From Lachnospiraceae bacterium (GTDB lineage: Bacteria > Bacillota > Clostridia > Lachnospirales > Lachnospiraceae), in assembly GCA_024693225.1 (NCBI GenBank), contig JAILLI010000170.1, positions 1-32,585 on the forward strand: DNA of 32,585 bases. Direction: 5' to 3'. Shown here one piece after another: positions 7,449 to 14,879 of this stretch. Both the position numbers and the translations under genes were made by a program. A model generated the notes under the pieces. That model saw only the letters and a list, made by a program, of their open reading frames with translations, ran no database searches and was not told where the DNA came from. How positions within the stretch are numbered: the stretch's first letter is position 1; each line of letters begins with the position of its first letter.

Positions 7449-9392
7449 ATGATGATGGATGTCGGGCAGCAGGAGACAGATAAAATCCTTGAGAAGATTG
7501 AAAAGCAAATATCAATGGAATATGCCCGTGCCGAGAAAGAGGTTGCCGCAAAGCTCTCCGATTATCTCAAAAAGTTCGAGGTCAAGGATGCGCTCAAGCA
7601 GAAGGCTCTGGCGAACGGGCTTATTACCGAAAAAGAGTACAAGCAATGGCGTATCGGGCAGATGATGATCGGAAAAAGATGGGCTGAAATGCGTGATTCG
7701 TTGGCGCAGGACTTCACGAATGCTGATAAGATAGCGAAATCTATCGCGTTTGGGTATCAGCCCGATGTCTACGCCATCAATCACAATTACGGCACGTTTG
7801 AGGTCGAGAAAGGTTCCAGGCTTGATACCTCATATACTCTGTATGACCGTCATACTGTAGAGGAGCTGATGAAGAATGAGGATGAGTTCATTCCGGCTCC
7901 CGGTCGCAAAATCACACGGGAGATAAACGAGGGCAAAACACTTGCCTGGAACAAAAAGGCTGTACAATCTGCTATGATGCAGGGCATCCTGCAGGGCGAG
8001 TCCATTCCGAAGATGGCTACCCGATTAGCGAATACCGTGGGCGAGAGCGACCGTAAGGCTGCTATCCGCAATGCTCGTACCATGACCACCGGAGTAGAGA
8101 ATGCAGGGCGTATAGCTGCTTATGACCGTGCCAATAAATTAGGTATAGAGACACAGAAGATGTGGAGTGCCACATTTGACCGTGCTACCCGTCATTGGCA
8201 CGCGGCTCTGGACAGGGTTGCGGTGGATAATGACAAGCCTTTTGTCAATGAGTTTGGTGAGATCATGTATCCTGGTGATCCCAAGGCGCATCCGTCTAAC
8301 ATATTTAACTGTCGATGTGCATTGTCGGCATCCATCAAAGGGTTCCCCAGGGAGAATCCGAATGCAGGGCTTACCTACAAGGATGATCTGGGGACGATCA
8401 CCTATGATGAATGGAAGGCAGGGCACTATGATCAGAAATCCAATCGCATCACCAAGCAGGAAGAAATTGCGGAGACCATGCGGCATGTTTACGGTGCGGA
8501 ATATGCATCCTATAAACGGAGCACTCCACGGGAAGAATTACCCAAGGTTAAGGTTACCCGACAAGAGGCATCGGATGATTGGTTTGAATACGAGAAGGCA
8601 AATGCCATGGCAGATTATATCCGGACAGGCGAAGTTCCTACAGCGGATATGTATGGCAATCCTTTAAGCGTAGAAGAAAGAGCCAAGATTAAAGCCGAGG
8701 CTGACATGATCCAGAAGATAGGCGAGGAAACAAAGACCGAGTACAAGACTTTGTACCGAGGCATGGTGATGGACGAAGACGAGGTACGTCAAATGTTTAA
8801 CCCTGGTTCGGAGTATCAGTTTGACACAATCACAGCTACAGCCACATCCAAGGACATTGCAAATATCTACACGAATGTCGATAATTATTCCGGTGAAGGC
8901 AATCCTGTTTCCGTTGTAATGGATATCAGCAAACCGGACGGCATTTATGGTTTTAAACGAGACGAAAACGAGGTTGTGGTACCGATGGGTTCCACATTCA
9001 AGTGTACAAGGAATTATATGGATGAGGATGGCGTTGTTCACGTTAGTTTATATGCTAAAAAGGGAGACAATGTGTTGACAGAAACCATAACCCATGGTAA
9101 CATGACGGTACCAGGAACATTTGGGATGAATCTACAGTTTTTTGCAGAGGAAGATATTAAGAAGCAATCGTCTACCTCACTGAAAAGGGCAATAAGGAAA
9201 TACGAAAAACGCATTGCAGAACACAAAGAAAAAATCGCCAATCCCGAGAGCGTGGTACCGGGATGGAACGAGAACTCCGAGGCAAGAAAAAAGGGTACCA
9301 TTAGACATTGGGAAAAGGAAATAAGGAATTTTAATAACAACATCAATGACCGCATAGAGGAATTGAAGAAACGAGGTGATCTGGATGACTGA
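7449..9392 (+). CDS. MuF head protein fused to ADP-ribosyltransferase domain
   Basis: A 647-residue multidomain protein. Residues 1-160 form a helical SPP1 gp7-like part; about 165-295 is the MuF head morphogenesis domain ending in AHPSNIFNCRC. About 430-540 matches arginine-type ADP-ribosyltransferases of the R-S-E class: LYRG (R437), an ATATS strand (S467) and E506-N-E508 (ExE) followed by VVVPMGSTF. The last ~90 residues begin with MNLQFFAEED (560-569), then a charged coiled coil. MuF proteins with C-terminal toxins are a known class of phage-borne polymorphic toxins; the domain may be injected with the genome or modify host proteins. Target unknown. Three ATGs in tandem start the gene; the first is given. 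Confidence 0.9.
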   Translation: MMMDVGQQETDKILEKIEKQISMEYARAEKEVAAKLSDYLKKFEVKDALKQKALANGLITEKEYKQWRIGQMMIGKRWAEMRDSLAQDFTNADKIAKSIAFGYQPDVYAINHNYGTFEVEKGSRLDTSYTLYDRHTVEELMKNEDEFIPAPGRKITREINEGKTLAWNKKAVQSAMMQGILQGESIPKMATRLANTVGESDRKAAIRNARTMTTGVENAGRIAAYDRANKLGIETQKMWSATFDRATRHWHAALDRVAVDNDKPFVNEFGEIMYPGDPKAHPSNIFNCRCALSASIKGFPRENPNAGLTYKDDLGTITYDEWKAGHYDQKSNRITKQEEIAETMRHVYGAEYASYKRSTPREELPKVKVTRQEASDDWFEYEKANAMADYIRTGEVPTADMYGNPLSVEERAKIKAEADMIQKIGEETKTEYKTLYRGMVMDEDEVRQMFNPGSEYQFDTITATATSKDIANIYTNVDNYSGEGNPVSVVMDISKPDGIYGFKRDENEVVVPMGSTFKCTRNYMDEDGVVHVSLYAKKGDNVLTETITHGNMTVPGTFGMNLQFFAEEDIKKQSSTSLKRAIRKYEKRIAEHKEKIANPESVVPGWNENSEARKKGTIRHWEKEIRNFNNNINDRIEELKKRGDLDD

Positions 9393-9603
9393 AGCTGAAA
9401 TGAAATACATAATCGCACGGCTAATTGAAAACGCAAACGATTGCCTTGCAGAGCGGAAGGAAGACCCGAAGAGCGAGTTTTTAGATGGGAAGTCATTGGC
9501 ATATTACGAGATGTTGGATACTATTAAGAATGAATTGATAGCACACAGTGTTGATCTCAAAGAGTTCGGGCTTGATATTGATCTGGATAAGATCTATGCA
9601 TAG
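9385..9603 (+). CDS. Small acidic protein, candidate immunity to the MuF ADP-ribosyltransferase
   Basis: A 72-residue acidic, all-helical protein (ends LDIDLDKIYA). It begins at ATG 9385 behind GAGGTGAT and overlaps the toxin-domain gene by 8 bases, the arrangement expected of an immunity gene. The protein itself has no recognised immunity domain, and related small proteins occur in other Clostridia phages, so a structural or regulatory role is equally possible. GTG 9376 in the same frame is a weaker start. Confidence 0.7.
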   Translation: MTEAEMKYIIARLIENANDCLAERKEDPKSEFLDGKSLAYYEMLDTIKNELIAHSVDLKEFGLDIDLDKIYA

Positions 9604-9613
9604 GAGGTAGCCT

Positions 9614-9985
9614 ATGGATATTAAGGTTGATGTTACTTCTAACCGCAAGCTCATAGAAGAGGCATCCGATGAGGCTATCCTGCGTGCATTGACGGCTATC
9701 GGGCAGCAGGCAGAGGGTTATGCCAAGGATGAACTGGCGAGGGCGAAACCGCACGCTGACGGAACTGTCCGTCCGAACAGGATCACGGGCAGACTTATTA
9801 ACAGCATGACGCACGATGTTAATGTTTCCGAGAAAGCGGTGTATATCGGTACCAATGTTGAGTATGCTCCGTATGTGGAGATGGGTACTTCCCGATCACG
9901 TCCGTATCCGTATCTTAAGCCTGCGGTAACAAAGCACGTAGACGAGTATAGGGATATGGTCGAGCATTTTTTAAAAAATGGTTGA
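9614..9985 (+). CDS. HK97 gp10-like head-tail/minor tail protein
   Basis: A 123-residue protein with the family's signature near the C-terminus: EYAPYVEMGTSRSRPYPYLKPA-type wording at about residues 80-103, after a helical N-terminus. HK97 gp10-like proteins help join head and tail. Its place here, before scaffold and capsid, is unusual, since gp10-like genes normally follow the connector genes. GGAGG precedes ATG 9614. Its TGA lies inside the -35 box of the following promoter. Confidence 0.85.
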   Translation: MDIKVDVTSNRKLIEEASDEAILRALTAIGQQAEGYAKDELARAKPHADGTVRPNRITGRLINSMTHDVNVSEKAVYIGTNVEYAPYVEMGTSRSRPYPYLKPAVTKHVDEYRDMVEHFLKNG

Positions 9986-10010
9986 CGGCACAAATGTGTT
10001 GTGATACACT
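9982..10010 (+). promoter_or_regulatory. Extended -10 promoter before scaffold/capsid genes
   Basis: TTGACG (9982-9987), a 17-base spacer, then TGATACACT giving an extended -10 (TG at 10002-10003, hexamer TACACT at 10005-10010). Transcription would start near 10017. It begins within the stop of the gp10-like gene and is followed by no ORF for 180 bases, only leader and terminator. Confidence 0.7.
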
Positions 10011-10036
10011 AAAATTACGAACAGAATAGACATTAG

Positions 10037-10051
10037 TGGGTTTGATACCCA
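10037..10051 (+). other. Small leader hairpin
   Basis: TGGGT/ACCCA, five pairs with a five-base loop, in the leader between promoter and terminator copy B. An alternative TGATA/TATCA pairing overlaps it, so two exclusive folds are possible. Confidence 0.4.
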
Positions 10052-10052
10052 T

Positions 10053-10082
10053 TATCATGGAGAAGTCCAGGTAATATCAGAG
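10053..10082 (+). ncRNA. Conserved leader motif, copy B
   Basis: Second copy of the motif at 1893-1923 (22 of 30 positions alike). It has no coding potential here and lies between a strong promoter and a strong terminator, so it is transcribed as a short leader RNA of roughly 110 bases unless read-through occurs. Confidence 0.6.
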
Positions 10083-10129
10083 GACCAGCCACAAGTTTCT
10101 TGCGAGAGACTTGTAGTTGGTCCTTTTTT
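10082..10129 (+). terminator. Intrinsic terminator / attenuator, copy B
   Basis: GGACCAGC pairs with GTTGGTCC (one G-U), one mismatch follows, then ten more pairs (ACAAGTTTCT with AGAGACTTGT) closed by a TGCG loop. It is followed by TTTTTT. This is one of the strongest hairpins in the window, yet it stands between a promoter and the scaffold/capsid genes, which only makes sense with regulated read-through or with a separate small RNA product. Confidence 0.88.
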
Positions 10130-10190
10130 GTCTTTTCTGGCAAAGATTCTAATATGCAAAGCAGGGCATACCGAAGAAAAGGAGAATAGT

Positions 10191-10805
10191 ATGGCATTAA
10201 GTAGAAAGATGCTCAAAGCAATGGGTATCGAAGATGAAAAAATCGAGCAGATCATTGAGGCACACACCGAAACATCGGATGCCCTTAAGGAAGAAAGGGA
10301 TAATTACAAAGCCGAGGCTGAAAAGGTGCCTGCGTTAAAGAAGGAACTCGATGAACTCAAGGATGCTGCTGAAAAGAATGACGGCAAGAATCCTTGGAAA
10401 GTCAAGTATGAGGCACTTAAAGAGGAGTATGACACATACAAGGCTGATGTGGATCAGAAAGCGACCAAGGCTGTCAAGGAAGAAGCGTATCGCGCACTTC
10501 TTAAGGGAGCAGGCGTTAACGAGAAGCATATAGCAAAGGTTCTTAAAGTGTCCGATGATATCGTAAACGGTATCGAACTTGACAAAGATGGAAAGGTTAA
10601 GGATGCGGACAAGCTCACAGAATCCATTAAGGAAGAATGGGGTGATTTCATAATCACTAACCAGGGCACACAGGGAGCGAACACATCCACACCACCTGCC
10701 AACACGGGTGGCAAGAAAACCAAAGACGAGATTCTGGCTATTAAGGATACTACCGAAAGGCAGAAAGCCATGGCAGAGAATCACGAGCTATTTGGTATAG
10801 TTTAA
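10191..10805 (+). CDS. Capsid scaffold protein (gp20-like)
   Basis: A 204-residue protein: long charged coiled coil (residues 20-120) and a loose C-terminus ending ENHELFGIV, typical of the phage minor structural protein GP20/scaffold family of Firmicutes. It guides capsid assembly and is lost before DNA packaging. ATG 10191 follows AAAGGAG; the frame extends to 10128 without a ribosome site. It lies 10 bases before the major capsid gene. The upstream terminator (10082-10129) may control it. Confidence 0.88.
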   Translation: MALSRKMLKAMGIEDEKIEQIIEAHTETSDALKEERDNYKAEAEKVPALKKELDELKDAAEKNDGKNPWKVKYEALKEEYDTYKADVDQKATKAVKEEAYRALLKGAGVNEKHIAKVLKVSDDIVNGIELDKDGKVKDADKLTESIKEEWGDFIITNQGTQGANTSTPPANTGGKKTKDEILAIKDTTERQKAMAENHELFGIV

Positions 10806-10815
10806 GGAGGATAAC

Positions 10816-12087
10816 ATGGCAAAGGCTAATTTAACCAAGGTTGCTAACATTGATGTTAGCGTAAGAGAGATCGATTTCGTCACCAGATTCGCAAAGAACT
10901 GGGACGCATTAAGAAACATCATGGGTATCATGAGACCGATCAAGAAGGCTCCCGGTACCAAACTTGTATCATATTCGGCAAGCGTAACACTTCAGTCCGG
11001 TAACGTAGGCGAGGGCGAGGAAATCCCTTATTCACTTGCTAGCGTAACAGAGGCTGCTTATGGCGATGTAGCCATCGAGAAGTACGCAAAGGCAGTTTCA
11101 ATCGAGGCTGTTAACAAGTACGGCGCAGAAGTTGCAGTACAGAAGACAGATGACGAGTTCCTTAATCAGCTCCAGGGCAACGTATTAGCAAAGTTCTACA
11201 CATTCCTTAACACAGGTACACTTGTAGATACTGCTAATTCATTCCAGGCAGCTCTTGCAAAGGCAAAGGGTTCTGTAGTTAACAAGTTCCAGGCTATGGA
11301 CAGAAGCGTTACCGATGTAATCGGTTTCTGTAATACTCTGGATGCATATGATTATTTAGGATCAGCAAACATCACCGTTCAGACAATGTTCGGTCTGACC
11401 TATATCAAGGACTTCATGGGCTACAGCACATTATTCTTACTTCCTGCAAAGTACATTGCAAGAGGCAAGGTTATAGCAGTTCCCGTTGAGAACATCGATC
11501 TCTACTATGTAGACCCTAACGATTCTGATTTCAAGAAGCTTGGTCTTGAGTACACAGTACAGGGCGAGACCAATCTTATCGGTTTCCATGTAAATGGTAA
11601 CTACAATACCGCAGTAGGCGAGAGCTTTGCTCTTATGGGCTTAACTCTTTGGGCTGAATACCTTGACGGTATCGCAGTTATCTCGGTAAACTCGGGAAAC
11701 TTGACTAGTGCTACTGTTACACCTGCGGACAGCGGCACTGATTATTGGGGAACCACAGCAGGTCAGATGCAGAGCGGAATAACCGTTACAGACGGTGCGA
11801 TCACAGGTACCCTTAACAATCTGACAAGCGGTCAGCTTGTAACCGATTGGGGCGAGGGACATTTCATCGCTCTGAAGTTTGATAACTTCTCATCCGGACT
11901 TACCTATTCTAATGTCAAGGTAGGACTTCACAATTCAGAGGGTGCCGGACTTGTTACTCTTGACGCTGATAAGGATGCAGTTCTTAAGATCACCGACAAG
12001 AACACCCAGAAGCTCATGGTAGTTCAGAGCAAGGATGGAGCAACCAAGACACAGTACTTTGATTTAAGCGGTCTTACATTAGCATAA
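10816..12087 (+). CDS. Major capsid protein with C-terminal extra domain
   Basis: A 423-residue protein. Residues 1-291 read as an HK97-fold capsid protein, with the N-terminal arm, VSYSASVTLQ-type E-loop and the AVPVENIDLYYVDPNDSDF strand. From about 292 onward, a Ser/Thr/Gly-rich beta-type domain (SGNLTSATVTPADSGTDYWG to the end) is appended, looking like a surface-decoration domain. The codon use is very regular, as in highly expressed genes. AAGGAGG precedes the start, and the gene directly follows the scaffold. Confidence 0.92.
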   Translation: MAKANLTKVANIDVSVREIDFVTRFAKNWDALRNIMGIMRPIKKAPGTKLVSYSASVTLQSGNVGEGEEIPYSLASVTEAAYGDVAIEKYAKAVSIEAVNKYGAEVAVQKTDDEFLNQLQGNVLAKFYTFLNTGTLVDTANSFQAALAKAKGSVVNKFQAMDRSVTDVIGFCNTLDAYDYLGSANITVQTMFGLTYIKDFMGYSTLFLLPAKYIARGKVIAVPVENIDLYYVDPNDSDFKKLGLEYTVQGETNLIGFHVNGNYNTAVGESFALMGLTLWAEYLDGIAVISVNSGNLTSATVTPADSGTDYWGTTAGQMQSGITVTDGAITGTLNNLTSGQLVTDWGEGHFIALKFDNFSSGLTYSNVKVGLHNSEGAGLVTLDADKDAVLKITDKNTQKLMVVQSKDGATKTQYFDLSGLTLA

Positions 12088-12098
12088 GGAGGGACGTT

Positions 12099-12206
12099 AT
12101 GTCAGTTATTGTAAATAAAACCAAGGCTGTACAGAAGCCTAGAGAAGAGAAGAAGTCCGAGGGCAAGAAGTCCGAGGAGAAATCAAAGAAATAAGAGGAG
12201 TATAAT
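12099..12206 (+). CDS. Tiny Lys/Glu-rich protein after the capsid gene
   Basis: A 35-residue frame with AAGGAGGG before ATG 12099, rich in Lys and Glu with a repeated KKSEGKKSEEK. Its stop abuts the next ATG. Short, very basic/acidic ORFs at this position occur in other Clostridia phages, but no function is known. It may be a small head accessory protein or only a translational coupler. Confidence 0.55.
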
Positions 12207-12653
12207 ATGCTGACCGAGATCTGTCACGAATTAAATAATTGGTTTGATACCGAACAACCGGAGTTTATGGGTATGTTCATCATCTCCGGTGGACAGTTGG
12301 ATATTGCTGACCAGATTAAGATGAATCAGTATTATCGCATTCGTGGCAGTGTATTCAACGATGGCGTTTATCTTCATGATGGTAATGAGAACCTTGAAGA
12401 GGAAACTTTTGATGGCACCGTCAACCTTATGGCGGTGCCGAAGGAGTTCCTCGACCTGGTAAATGAGATTAAGGCATGGCAGACAAAGTATGGTGGCGTA
12501 GATTCACAGGCTATGTCACCGTATAATTCAGAATCATTCGGGGGATACTCCTATACAAAGAGTTCCGGCAATAGTTCTGCAGATGCAAGCCAGACCTCAT
12601 GGCAGGGAGTGTTTAGGTCCAGGCTTAATAAGTGGAGGAAGATTAAATTATGA
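12207..12653 (+). CDS. Head-tail connector (adaptor) protein
   Basis: A 148-residue protein. The middle segment (YYRIRGSVFNDGVYLH, then FDGTVNLMAVPKEFLDLVNEIKAW) and the end (ESFGGYSYTKSSG) are typical of phage head-tail connector proteins in Clostridia prophages, placed where SPP1 has gp15. It would extend the portal ring. It overlaps the next gene by 4 bases. Confidence 0.82.
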   Translation: MLTEICHELNNWFDTEQPEFMGMFIISGGQLDIADQIKMNQYYRIRGSVFNDGVYLHDGNENLEEETFDGTVNLMAVPKEFLDLVNEIKAWQTKYGGVDSQAMSPYNSESFGGYSYTKSSGNSSADASQTSWQGVFRSRLNKWRKIKL

Positions 12654-13027
12654 GTTTACTGTCCGATTCCATGGAGCCTTTTATTATCATGAACAAGTCA
12701 ACGGTTCCGGATGATTACGGTGGCTCCAAGGATGTTTATGTCGATGGGATGGAGATCATGGGGGCAATGCCCTATGAAAGATCTACTCTCACCAAGATTG
12801 CAAATGCCGTTGGAGCAAAAACCTACTATACGCTTACAGTAGAGAAGAAATATACTCTTGAGTTTTATACCATCTTGAAGAGGGTAGAGGACGGCAAGTT
12901 ATTTCGTATCATGTCCGGTACCAAAGACCGCCAGACACCGAAAACCGCAGGGCTTGATATGCGGCAATATGATGTCGAAGAGGTCAAGATAGGAGGTACG
13001 AATGGACAAGTTACAAGCGTACAATAA
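12650..13027 (+). CDS. Head-tail stopper/closure protein
   Basis: A 125-residue, beta-rich protein in the place of the SPP1 gp16-type stopper, which closes the filled head. It starts by ATGA overlap with the connector gene and ends 26 bases inside the next gene. Family assignment rests on gene order, size and beta-strand pattern rather than on a signature motif. Confidence 0.72.
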   Translation: MSLLSDSMEPFIIMNKSTVPDDYGGSKDVYVDGMEIMGAMPYERSTLTKIANAVGAKTYYTLTVEKKYTLEFYTILKRVEDGKLFRIMSGTKDRQTPKTAGLDMRQYDVEEVKIGGTNGQVTSVQ

Positions 13028-13364
13028 GTTTTGGAACTCGTTCGGGTTACCTGCTTATGATCAATACACCGTTCCGAGCAACGCAGCGTTGCCGTATATA
13101 ACGTATGAATCCGCATCAGATGATTTTGACCATCCGGTCACTTTGTCGGCATCCATCTGGTACCGCGATGCATCCTGGGCTGCAATCACTGCAAAGGAGA
13201 AAGAGATATCAGAGGTTATCGGGCGCGGTGGCGTATCCGTTCCATATGACGATGGCGGTTTTTGGTTGGTTAAGGGAATGCCATGGGCGCAGAGGATGAA
13301 TGATCCGGACGATGATACGGTCAGACGCATTGTACTCACATTCAGTATAGAATTTATAGATTGA
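13002..13364 (+). CDS. Tail terminator / tail completion protein
   Basis: A 120-residue protein, N-terminal helix then beta strands, in the position of the SPP1 gp17-like tail completion protein that caps the tail tube and joins it to the head. The start overlaps the preceding gene by 26 bases, with ATAGGAGGT as ribosome site. Assigned by order and size. Confidence 0.72.
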   Translation: MDKLQAYNKFWNSFGLPAYDQYTVPSNAALPYITYESASDDFDHPVTLSASIWYRDASWAAITAKEKEISEVIGRGGVSVPYDDGGFWLVKGMPWAQRMNDPDDDTVRRIVLTFSIEFID

Positions 13365-13377
13365 GGAGGGAACCGCA

Positions 13378-14247
13378 ATGATGAAATTTACGAGGATACC
13401 TGTTACTACATTCAAGGAATTGATCCAGAATGCAGGTATCATTGTTGATAGCTTTGTCCCTGCGACAGGAACAATCGGCAATCTTTTATGTGCGACATCT
13501 GGTGGTTTGAATTTTGACGATGATATAACCTTTGTTGACTTTGGCGAGGACATAGATAACTGCAAGAAGAACACAAAGGAACTTAAGAAAATCGACAGCA
13601 GGACATCTAAGATCAGTGGCACAGGTCTTACCATTTCTACCGGATTCTTAAAGGTACTCATGGCTGCAGCTGATATCGATCCTCTTGACGATACTCATGT
13701 GATCCCGAGAAGCGAGCTTGAGGCAGGTGATTTCCATGACCTCTGGTGGATAGGTGATTACTCCGACAAGAACGGTGTAAGGCATGGCGGTTTTGTGGCT
13801 GTACATCTTAAGGATGCATTATCTACTGGTGGATTCCATATCAAATCATCCGACAAGAATAAGGGACAGTTTACATTTGAGTTCACGGCACATTCAAGTA
13901 TCGAGGACCAGGAAGATGAACCTTATGATGTTTATATCCAGGCAGGTACCGATGAAGGCGATGGTTATAGAATGAGTGTATTATCGGTTGCAGGCACATC
14001 TGTTGGATACACAGCTATCACCACCGAGCAGACAGCAGGCTCCGGCGAGAGTTATGTATACCAGACAGGTGCAGATCTTAATGTGCCCGGTGAAGGCACC
14101 ACTCTTGTTGGTACCGCATGGACAGCATGGGACGGCGATGATGAGATTGAATCCGATGCAGGTCTTGATATCGTAGTTGCTATCGTTGATGCATCTCACA
14201 AGGCTGTACACGCAGGCAAGACCATAGTAGCAGTAAAAGAAAGCTGA
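13378..14247 (+). CDS. Major tail tube protein with C-terminal extension
   Basis: A 289-residue protein just before the tail chaperones, the usual place of the tail tube gene. Residues 1-190 form the tube domain (FTFEFTAHSS strand near 158-170). The last ~100 residues form a Gly/Thr/Asp-rich beta domain like the decoration domains often fused to siphovirus tube proteins. GGAGGG precedes two adjacent ATGs; the first is given. High-expression codon use as in the capsid gene. Confidence 0.85.
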   Translation: MMKFTRIPVTTFKELIQNAGIIVDSFVPATGTIGNLLCATSGGLNFDDDITFVDFGEDIDNCKKNTKELKKIDSRTSKISGTGLTISTGFLKVLMAAADIDPLDDTHVIPRSELEAGDFHDLWWIGDYSDKNGVRHGGFVAVHLKDALSTGGFHIKSSDKNKGQFTFEFTAHSSIEDQEDEPYDVYIQAGTDEGDGYRMSVLSVAGTSVGYTAITTEQTAGSGESYVYQTGADLNVPGEGTTLVGTAWTAWDGDDEIESDAGLDIVVAIVDASHKAVHAGKTIVAVKES

Positions 14248-14270
14248 TAAAAGTCTTATAAGGAGAGAAA

Positions 14271-14651
14271 ATGAGAAAGTTATCCGAAATCAAAAACGAA
14301 GATGCCCTTGATGTAATCGCGGAACTGTTAGACCCGATTGCAGAGTTGAGTAAGGACAAGGAGATCATGAAACCCAACATTGACGAGCAGGGCAAGAAGG
14401 TTCGCAAGAGCAAGTTGGAGATAGCCCAGATAGCCATTAAGAGGCACAAAGGGGCTGTAATGAAGATTCTTGCTACTCTTGATGGCGAACCTTTAGAAAC
14501 GTATTCTGTGAATCTTATACAGCTCCCGTTGAAATTATACGAGTTGCTGAATGATGAGGACATGGTTGCTTTTTTTCAGTCGCAGGGCTTGAATCTTTCG
14601 GACGCATTTTCTGGCTCTGTTACGGAGAGTACAGAGGTAACAGAAGAATAA
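14271..14651 (+). CDS. Tail assembly chaperone, short form (gpG-like)
   Basis: A 126-residue helical, acidic protein between tail tube and tape measure, the place of lambda gpG. Such chaperones coat the tape measure during tail assembly and are made in short and frameshifted long forms. A slippery T TTT TTT at 14570-14576 lies at codons 100-102, and the -1 frame is open from there to 14878. It has an AAGGAGAG ribosome site. Confidence 0.85.
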   Translation: MRKLSEIKNEDALDVIAELLDPIAELSKDKEIMKPNIDEQGKKVRKSKLEIAQIAIKRHKGAVMKILATLDGEPLETYSVNLIQLPLKLYELLNDEDMVAFFQSQGLNLSDAFSGSVTESTEVTEE

Positions 14652-14878
14652 TAAGACCATTTATGCGGTATGTCATTTCGAGGTATGTAGAATATCAGCG
14701 TGAAATGGCATACCGCTATTTTGTTACTGATGCACTATATGAAAGTGCGGACCATATGAGGATCATACCGAAGGAAAGGTATTATGATGCGATACATCAT
14801 ACTCAAAAGGTCGAACAGCGTTCGGGTGACGAGATAGCAAGGGATATAATCAAGAATGCTGGATTGGTGGTGAAGTAA
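14271..14878 (+). CDS. Tail assembly chaperone, -1 frameshift product (gpGT-like)
   Basis: Predicted long form: codons 14271-14576 in the first frame, slip of one base back on T TTT TTT, then reading from 14576 to the stop at 14876-14878, about 202 residues. The -1 frame has no stop between 14555 and 14876. The downstream ORF alone would start at ATG 14663, which has no Shine-Dalgarno sequence, so it is unlikely to be a separate gene. The extension (ending KNAGLVVK) is Tyr/Arg-rich and helical like T domains that bind the tape measure. The arrangement is well known in siphoviruses; use here is inferred from sequence. Confidence 0.82.
14570..14576 (+). other. Programmed -1 ribosomal frameshift site
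   Basis: The heptamer T TTT TTT sits in the exact X XXY YYZ phase of the upstream frame (codons GCT TTT TTT CAG). It joins the gpG-like frame to the open -1 frame, as in lambda-type tail chaperone genes. Confidence 0.8.
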
Positions 14879-14879
14879 T

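Noticed and set aside
14663-14878. Independent small gene after the tail chaperone
   Set aside because: No ribosome site before ATG 14663, and the frame is continuous with a -1 shift at T TTT TTT; treated as the frameshifted extension.
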